Made by a program: the position numbers and the translations under genes. Of a stretch of DNA of 64,000 nucleotides, positions 58,534-64,000 are shown piece by piece. Numbering within the stretch: the stretch's first letter is position 1; each line of letters begins with the position of its first letter. The notes under the pieces are model-generated. The model did not search any database. It was given only the letters and a program-made list of their open reading frames with translations, and had not been told where the DNA came from. The DNA lies in contig CAWDWD010000023.1 of the NCBI GenBank assembly GCA_963805915.1, positions 186,001 to 250,000 of the forward strand, given 5' to 3'. The stretch comes from JAEULH01 sp963805915. GTDB lineage: Bacteria > Pseudomonadota > Alphaproteobacteria > Rhodospirillales > Defluviicoccaceae.

Positions 58534-59282
58534 CGCGATGCGCCGACAGCGCTGAGTGGCGCAATTCCGCGATCGGCGGCGATCCGGCCATCCTTGAGCT
58601 CGATCGTACGTTCGCAGCGCGCGGCCAACGCTGCGTCGTGGGTGATCAGCAGCAACGTCGTCCGGCGGCGGCGGTGCAGGTCGAACAGCAGCTCGATCAC
58701 CGAAGCCCCGGTGGCGCCATCGAGATTGCCGGTCGGCTCGTCGGCGAGCAGCAACGCCGGTTCGGTGACAAAGGCGCGGGCGAGCGCGACACGTTGCTGC
58801 TCGCCGCCGGAGAGCTGCGCCGGATAATGTGTCAGCCGCTGGCCAAGGCCGACCGCGTCGAGAAGCGCGCTGGCGCGCGCCGGGGCATCTTGAGCGCCGC
58901 CGCCCAAATCAAGCGGAAGGGCGACGTTCTCGAGCGCGGTCATGGTCGGGATCAGGTGAAAGTTCTGGAAAACAACGCCGACCCGGCTGCCGCGAAAGGC
59001 CGCCAGCCGGTCCTCGTCGAGGCCCGCGAAATCCTGGCCGGCGACGATGACTTCGCCGCTCGTCGCCCGCTCGAGCCCGGCGATGATCATCAGCAGGCTG
59101 GTCTTGCCGGAGCCCGACGGGCCGACCAGGCCGACCGCCTCGCCCGCGCGCACGCTAAGATCGATCCCGCGCAGGATATTGACCTCACCGGCCGCGCTAC
59201 CCAACGTTAGACGGACATCACGAAGCGCAATGGCCGGCGCTATGGCTGGCGCGGGAGCGGCGGGCGGCGGAACCGATGACAC
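58530..59282 (-). CDS. ybbA: ABC transporter ATPase YbbA
   Basis: ATPase partner of YbbP, about 250 residues. Walker A is GPSGSGKTSLLM, signature LSGGEQQRVALARAF, Walker B LLLADEPTGNLD; the LolD/MacB-type FQNFHLIPTMTALENVALPL follows the Q-loop. The start is uncertain: GTG 59282 or GTG 59288, both near AAGGA; the frame continues to 59324 into the divergent tesA leader. An Ala/Pro-rich N-terminal stretch precedes the ATPase fold. Divergent tesA next to ybbA-ybbP is a widespread arrangement. Confidence 0.9.
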   Translation of the reverse strand: MSSVPPPAAPAPAIAPAIALRDVRLTLGSAAGEVNILRGIDLSVRAGEAVGLVGPSGSGKTSLLMIIAGLERATSGEVIVAGQDFAGLDEDRLAAFRGSRVGVVFQNFHLIPTMTALENVALPLDLGGGAQDAPARASALLDAVGLGQRLTHYPAQLSGGEQQRVALARAFVTEPALLLADEPTGNLDGATGASVIELLFDLHRRRRTTLLLITHDAALAARCERTIELKDGRIAADRGIAPLSAVGASR

Positions 59283-59300
59283 AAACACGAAGTCCTTACT

Positions 59301-60086
59301 TTGCTGAGCCGGGCGCCTGCCCACGACGGCCCCCGCGGGCTCGGCGCCACCTCATCGCGATATGGCCCAAAGCATCGGAGTTTCAACGCCGCGCGGCGTG
59401 CCGGCCGCGGCCTGTTGGCGTTGCTGGCATTCGTGTTGGGGGTCCTGGGAGCGATGGTGGACGTGGGTAAGGCGGGCGCCGCCGATGCGGCCGAACCGCT
59501 CCGGCTGATGGTTCTGGGCGACAGCCTGACGGCCGGCTATGGGCTGGCGCGTACCGACAGCTTTCCCGCACGACTCGAACAGGCCCTGCGCGAGGAGGGG
59601 TACGACGTAACCGTCATCAATGCCGGGGTGTCGGGCGATACGACGGCGGCCGCTCGTGCGCGCCTGCCGTGGGTTCTGGGCAAAGGCGCTACTGGCCTGC
59701 CGGACGCAGTGATGGTCGAGCTCGGCGCCAACGACGGTCTTCGCGGTCTCGATCCAGAGGCGGCTTACGCCAACCTCGACGCCATCTTGAGCGAGCTGCG
59801 GGCGAGGGGGCTGCCGGTCCTGCTCACCGGCATGAAGGCGCCGCCGAACCTGGGCGCCGAGTACGGCCGCGACTTCGAGGCGGTCTTCACCAGGCTCGCC
59901 GAGAAGCACGACCTTGCCTTTTATCCATTCTTCCTTGAAGGGGTGGCGGCGGTTCCCGCGCTCAACCAGGCCGATGGCATCCATCCGAACCGCGCCGGGG
60001 TCAATGAGATTGTCCGCCGCATCCTGCCCGCGACCATCGCGTTCCTCGACACCGTCCGCCGGGAAAACACGGCTCTCGCCCGGTAA
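59301..60086 (+). CDS. tesA: SGNH/GDSL arylesterase (TesA-like)
   Basis: Periplasmic thioesterase/arylesterase/lysophospholipase. All SGNH blocks are present: GDSLTAGYGLARTDSFPARL (Ser nucleophile), NAGVSGDTTAAARARL, VMVELGANDGLRGLDP and the Asp/His pair in QADGIHPNRAG. A signal-type helix (GLLALLAFVLGVLGAMVDVG, then AGAADA) precedes the domain. The frame starts at TTG 59301; no ATG gives the signal peptide in this frame, so the exact start is unsure. Divergent from ybbA with which it may function. Confidence 0.9.
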   Translation: MLSRAPAHDGPRGLGATSSRYGPKHRSFNAARRAGRGLLALLAFVLGVLGAMVDVGKAGAADAAEPLRLMVLGDSLTAGYGLARTDSFPARLEQALREEGYDVTVINAGVSGDTTAAARARLPWVLGKGATGLPDAVMVELGANDGLRGLDPEAAYANLDAILSELRARGLPVLLTGMKAPPNLGAEYGRDFEAVFTRLAEKHDLAFYPFFLEGVAAVPALNQADGIHPNRAGVNEIVRRILPATIAFLDTVRRENTALAR

Positions 60087-60106
60087 GCCGGCGGCCGATC
60101 CGAGCG

Positions 60107-60691
60107 TCAGGCAATATCCATGAACGGCAGACTGGGAGCGCTCGAAGGACTGGCGGACGAACGCGCTCGCTTGGCCGGCGCCGCTTTCGGCGCTGGCTTC
60201 GCCTCGGGCGCTGCCACGGGTTGGGCCGCGGCCTTCGGAGTCGTGGCCGCCGGCGTGGCGGCGGGCCTTGCCTTGGGCTCGGGCTCGGGCGCCAGAGCGG
60301 GTGCCGCAGCTGGTGGCGGGACCTCCGCCACCGGCCGTGGGTTCGTCTCGGGCCTTGGCTTCGTCTCGGGGCGCGGCGCCACTGCTTCCGGATGCCACGG
60401 GTCGGTCGCCATCCGGTAGGGCCACAGCGGGCAACTCACCGCGGTGCACTGGCGAACCTCGTCGGTCTTGCCGCCGCAGCAGTCGACGCAGCGCCTGCGC
60501 ATCGCCTGCAGCAACGGCTTGCCGCGATGACCGAGGGCGCGCAGATCGTCGGTCGTCAGCCGCCGCGGATCAACGCCGACCTCGGTGCCGTCGGAGCCTC
60601 TTTCCAGCCCGGTTGGCGCCTTGGTCTTTTTGCGCGACTTGCGGCGAGGCGGCGAAGGCCGCGCCGCCGTCGGGCGTTTGCCCTCGCTCAC
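60107..60691 (-). CDS. Conserved Cys-motif protein with a Pro/Ala-rich tail
   Basis: A 194-residue protein of unknown function. A basic Lys/Arg-rich N-terminus (RRKSRKKTK) leads to the core RGKPLLQAMRRRCVDCCGGK, then VRQCTAVSCPLWPYRMATDPW. The CVDCC and CTAVSC pairs look like a small zinc-binding knuckle, and I recall similar short cores in alphaproteobacterial and phage proteins. The last 95 residues are low complexity, rich in Pro, Ala, Lys and Glu, ending PSLPFMDIA. GTG 60691 overlaps the peroxiredoxin stop by four bases, so it is co-translated with it. A redox or nucleic-acid role is possible; neither is shown. Confidence 0.7.
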   Translation of the reverse strand: MSEGKRPTAARPSPPRRKSRKKTKAPTGLERGSDGTEVGVDPRRLTTDDLRALGHRGKPLLQAMRRRCVDCCGGKTDEVRQCTAVSCPLWPYRMATDPWHPEAVAPRPETKPRPETNPRPVAEVPPPAAAPALAPEPEPKARPAATPAATTPKAAAQPVAAPEAKPAPKAAPAKRARSSASPSSAPSLPFMDIA

Positions 60692-61230
60692 GCGGCTTTG
60701 CTGCCGGCTTGCGACTTCAGGTAGTTGAGCATGGTGTCGGCGTCGGAAACCTCGTACGGATCCGTTGGGCAGTTATCACCGTAATCGGGTTCCGCGAACA
60801 TCTTTTCGATCTTGCCGTCGACGACATACATCGAATAGCGCCAGCTGCGCATGCCAAAACCGAGGTTCGACTTGTCGACCAGCATGCCCATTTTGCGCGT
60901 GAACTCTGCGTTGCCATCGGGCAGCAGGAAGACGTTCTTGACGCCCTGCGCCTTGCCCCACTGAAACATCACGAACGCATCGTTGACCGACAGGCAGACA
61001 ACGCTATCGACGCCGAGCGACTTCATCTCGTCAAAAACGGCTTCGTAGCGCGGCAGGTGATTGCTCGAGCACGTCGGGGTGAAGGCGCCGGGCAGCGAAA
61101 ACACAACAACCCTCTTGCCCTTAAAGATGTCGTCGGAGGTTAGGTCCTTCCATTCGAACGGGTTCGGACCACCGAGCGCGTCATTGCGCACACGGGTCTT
61201 GAAGGTAGCGTTGGGCACATGTTGTCGCAT
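60688..61230 (-). CDS. Prx5-type peroxiredoxin
   Basis: Thiol peroxidase reducing hydrogen peroxide and organic peroxides. The 180-residue thioredoxin-fold protein has the peroxidatic cysteine in VVVFSLPGAFTPTCSSNHLP and the conserved Arg in LGFGMRSWRYSMYVVDGKIE. The resolving partner is probably glutathione/glutaredoxin, as for related 1-Cys Prx5/hybrid proteins; no C-terminal glutaredoxin domain is fused here. A Cys also occurs in GDNCPTDPYEVSDADTML. It is followed by the Cys-motif gene with a GTGA overlap. Confidence 0.93.
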   Translation of the reverse strand: MRQHVPNATFKTRVRNDALGGPNPFEWKDLTSDDIFKGKRVVVFSLPGAFTPTCSSNHLPRYEAVFDEMKSLGVDSVVCLSVNDAFVMFQWGKAQGVKNVFLLPDGNAEFTRKMGMLVDKSNLGFGMRSWRYSMYVVDGKIEKMFAEPDYGDNCPTDPYEVSDADTMLNYLKSQAGSKAA

Positions 61231-61345
61231 GAGGGGTTCTCCTTTAGTGGTGGAAACCAGATGCGGTTGCGCCGCGAACGCCTCATGGGACGCGATCGCG
61301 GCGCGGGAACCAGCAAATCGTCAGCCAAAACGTGGGCCCCTCGGC

Positions 61346-61376
61346 CGGCTTAATCAACCACTAAGCCGGCCGCGCA
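61346..61376 (-). terminator. Hairpin after the small membrane protein gene
   Basis: GCCGGCTTA and TAAGCCGGC form a perfect 9-bp stem around ATCAACCAC at about 61346-61376. It is about 40 bases downstream of the minus-strand gene ending at 61418 and upstream of the peroxiredoxin gene, so it probably separates the two transcripts. No T-tract. Confidence 0.45.
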
Positions 61377-61417
61377 AAGCGACGCTCCGCGCGGCCTTCC
61401 GAAACCCCGCGAACCGG

Positions 61418-61606
61418 CTAGCCGATGCGGGCGCCGCCCATGCCGGTGAAAACCCCGAAGGCCTGGAGCAGCCACAAAATGACGGCGATGACGACGACAA
61501 CGTTGAGAATCGTCTTGATCTTGTTGTCCATCGGGATGTAGCGATTGGCGAGCCACAGCAGCACGCCGACGATGATGAGAATAATGACAACCTGAATAAT
61601 GGGCAT
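61418..61606 (-). CDS. Thivi_2564-type small membrane protein
   Basis: A 62-residue protein with two hydrophobic helices, PIIQVVIILIIVGVLLWLAN and IKTILNVVVVIAVILWLLQA, joined by RYIPMDNKIK and ending in a Gly-rich tail. The RYIPMD and KxIKxILNxVVVIxVxxWLL pattern matches a widespread family named after Thivi_2564. Function unknown. Good ribosome binding site (GAGGAA) before ATG 61606. Confidence 0.85.
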   Translation of the reverse strand: MPIIQVVIILIIVGVLLWLANRYIPMDNKIKTILNVVVVIAVILWLLQAFGVFTGMGGARIG

Positions 61607-61677
61607 GGCCTTAACGTTCCTCCGTTTGGCGTCCGGGCCGCGTCCCCGGACCGCGGAATTTATGCTCTCTCGTGGTG

Positions 61678-62202
61678 TTACTCGACCTTGCCGACCTTGC
61701 CGACATGGCCGTCGGCGCCGACCTTGACTTCCTGCGTTGTGCCGTCGGCCTTGGCGACCTTGACTTCGTAGCCGACGGTGTCGCCCTCACGGTCGATCTC
61801 GGCTTCGGCCGCCTTGCCGCCCACCCGCTGCTCTGCGATGCCGATGGCCTGGGCGAGCGTCGTCTTCGCCGAGTTCACGGCCTCGGGCTTCAGCCTGGTG
61901 AAGTACTTCTCGATGGTCTCGTTTTCGGTCTCGCGGACCTGGCCGGTATTGGCGTCGAGCTTGTACTTCTGCAGCTTGTCGGCACCGAGAATGCTGATCT
62001 CGTACATCGCGACGCCGTCTTCGACATCGAACTCGGCGTCGATGGCCTTGCCGCCGCCTTGCTGTTCGGCGGTGTTAATGGCTTGGGTCAGCGAGAGCTT
62101 GGCCTCGCTTAGGGCCTTGTAATCGACGGACTCGGCGAGCGCCGGGCGTCCCGCGGTAAAAAGGAGCAGGGCACCGAGCGCGATCCCTAACGTCTTCAAC
62201 AT
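61678..62202 (-). CDS. Secreted protein with two PepSY domains
   Basis: A 174-residue precursor with a signal peptide (LKTLGIALGALLLFTAGRPA ending ALA) and two PepSY-type repeats. Each begins with a helix of the form LTQAINTAEQQGGGKAIDAE or LAQAIGIAEQRVGGKAAEAE and continues with a strand carrying YEISIL or YEVKVA. PepSY domains are thought to bind or inhibit peptidases in the cell envelope; no partner is encoded nearby. Highly charged and Lys-rich C-terminus. Confidence 0.88.
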   Translation of the reverse strand: MLKTLGIALGALLLFTAGRPALAESVDYKALSEAKLSLTQAINTAEQQGGGKAIDAEFDVEDGVAMYEISILGADKLQKYKLDANTGQVRETENETIEKYFTRLKPEAVNSAKTTLAQAIGIAEQRVGGKAAEAEIDREGDTVGYEVKVAKADGTTQEVKVGADGHVGKVGKVE

Positions 62203-62571
62203 GTTTGGTCATCCTTGGTAGTGAGCGAATTGCTTAGATCGCGATTACGATACGCTGGCCGGCTCGCCACCACCTTATCGTGTGTTACAGGCTGTCGTTC
62301 CGCCGCAGCGGAATTGGGAAACGGCATGCCGGCGGTGTGGTCGCCTGGAGCTTGCGCGCGCTCGGCCAAGCGCCATGTCAATTGATGTCTCGTAACTCCG
62401 GCGCGGTCCAGGTTATAACCGGGCTCGAAAGCGAGACTTTTCGGCGGGCCGGGCCGGAGGAAACGGTTGCGTGTGCGCCTCGCCGCACGCGCTACGATCT
62501 GTCACCGTCCGTGTGGCAAGGTTCACGCAAGCCTATTCATAACCGAAGTCTACGTCAGGAGTTGCAGCCCC
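62203..62571. other. Intergenic region between divergent PepSY gene and typA
   Basis: 369 bases containing leaders for both genes, a perfect 10-base palindrome GGTTATAACC (62411-62420), and a TTGCGT/TACGAT pair (62467-62472, 62493-62498) with a too-long 20-base spacer. No protein frame was convincing. The typA ribosome binding site AGGAG is at 62557-62561. Confidence 0.5.

Positions 62572-64000
<1,429 letters not shown>

Noticed and set aside
61243..61366. TTAGTGGT...ACCACTAA inverted repeat as a third copy of the CTAG element
   Set aside because: Ends are not CTAG, the interior shares none of the hairpin words, and the right part is explained by the terminator stem GCCGGCTTA/TAAGCCGGC.
62411..62420. 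Palindrome GGTTATAACC as an operator for typA
   Set aside because: A 10-base palindrome is short enough to arise by chance and no paired site or promoter alignment supports it.

Overview
The window is a GC-rich chromosomal segment from an alphaproteobacterium, most likely Rhodospirillales or a close relative. The main evidence is gene order. A complete fourteen-subunit nuo operon runs into birA, coaX, ribonuclease J, mce, a DUF1467 gene, proS, lolC/E, lolD and dnaE. It is followed by rpsB, tsf, pyrH, frr, cdsA, dxr, rseP, bamA and skp. The short bacterial-type ProS and stand-alone NuoC and NuoD also fit. Nearly all of it is core metabolism and housekeeping. I see no prophage, CRISPR array, secretion system or defence island.

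Layout. 1-1850: wreckage of a surface-sugar locus on the minus strand (an intact-looking but window-truncated glycosyltransferase, the 3' half of a UDP-glucuronate decarboxylase, pieces of two more glycosyltransferases) plus the tail of an unrelated plus-strand gene. 2024-3891: alkylation-damage pair, ada and a 2OG-Fe(II) oxygenase. 3946-4942: recR and ybaB, minus strand, without the usual dnaX. 5309-5802: HU and tRNA-Val. 5971-13067: glycogen-to-trehalose operon glgX-treZ-treY, with a hairpin-forming repeat between treZ and treY and a frameshift in treY. 13175-13252: tRNA-Asp with a clear promoter. 13426-27738: nuoABCD(EF)GHIJKLMN, with nuoE and nuoF in one uninterrupted frame. 27785-39601: birA, a second copy of the repeat, coaX, rnj, mce, DUF1467, tag, proS, lolC/E, lolD, dnaE. 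39799-49140: translation and envelope biogenesis run from rpsB to skp, lacking uppS, and with an in-frame amber codon in frr. 49178-49645: fabZ, inverted relative to its usual place. 50021-55706: proline catabolism (a 42-codon membrane microprotein, putP, putA). 55889-55929: two palindromic operator-like sites with no obvious target gene. 56007-60086: ybbP and ybbA divergent from tesA. 60107-62202: minus-strand small genes (Cys-motif protein, peroxiredoxin, small membrane protein, PepSY protein). 62572-64000: typA/bipA, cut by the window end.

How the genes work together. GlgX debranches glycogen; TreY and TreZ turn the released maltodextrin into trehalose. Complex I subunits form the NADH:quinone oxidoreductase, and PutP/PutA feed electrons and glutamate from proline. 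RseP, BamA, Skp, LolC/E/D, CdsA, Dxr and FabZ serve envelope and lipid synthesis. Ada, the oxygenase and Tag would cover alkylated bases.

A theme of the window is apparent single-base lesions in genes expected to be functional (treY, tRNA-Asp T-loop, dnaE start, ybbP, frr amber). Four look like one-base insertions, so sequencing or assembly error is the simplest common explanation, and all must be read with that in mind. The most unusual real-looking structures are the CTAG-bounded hairpin repeat, whose two copies show compensatory base changes and each supply the upstream gene's stop codon, the twin operator, and the microprotein before putP.
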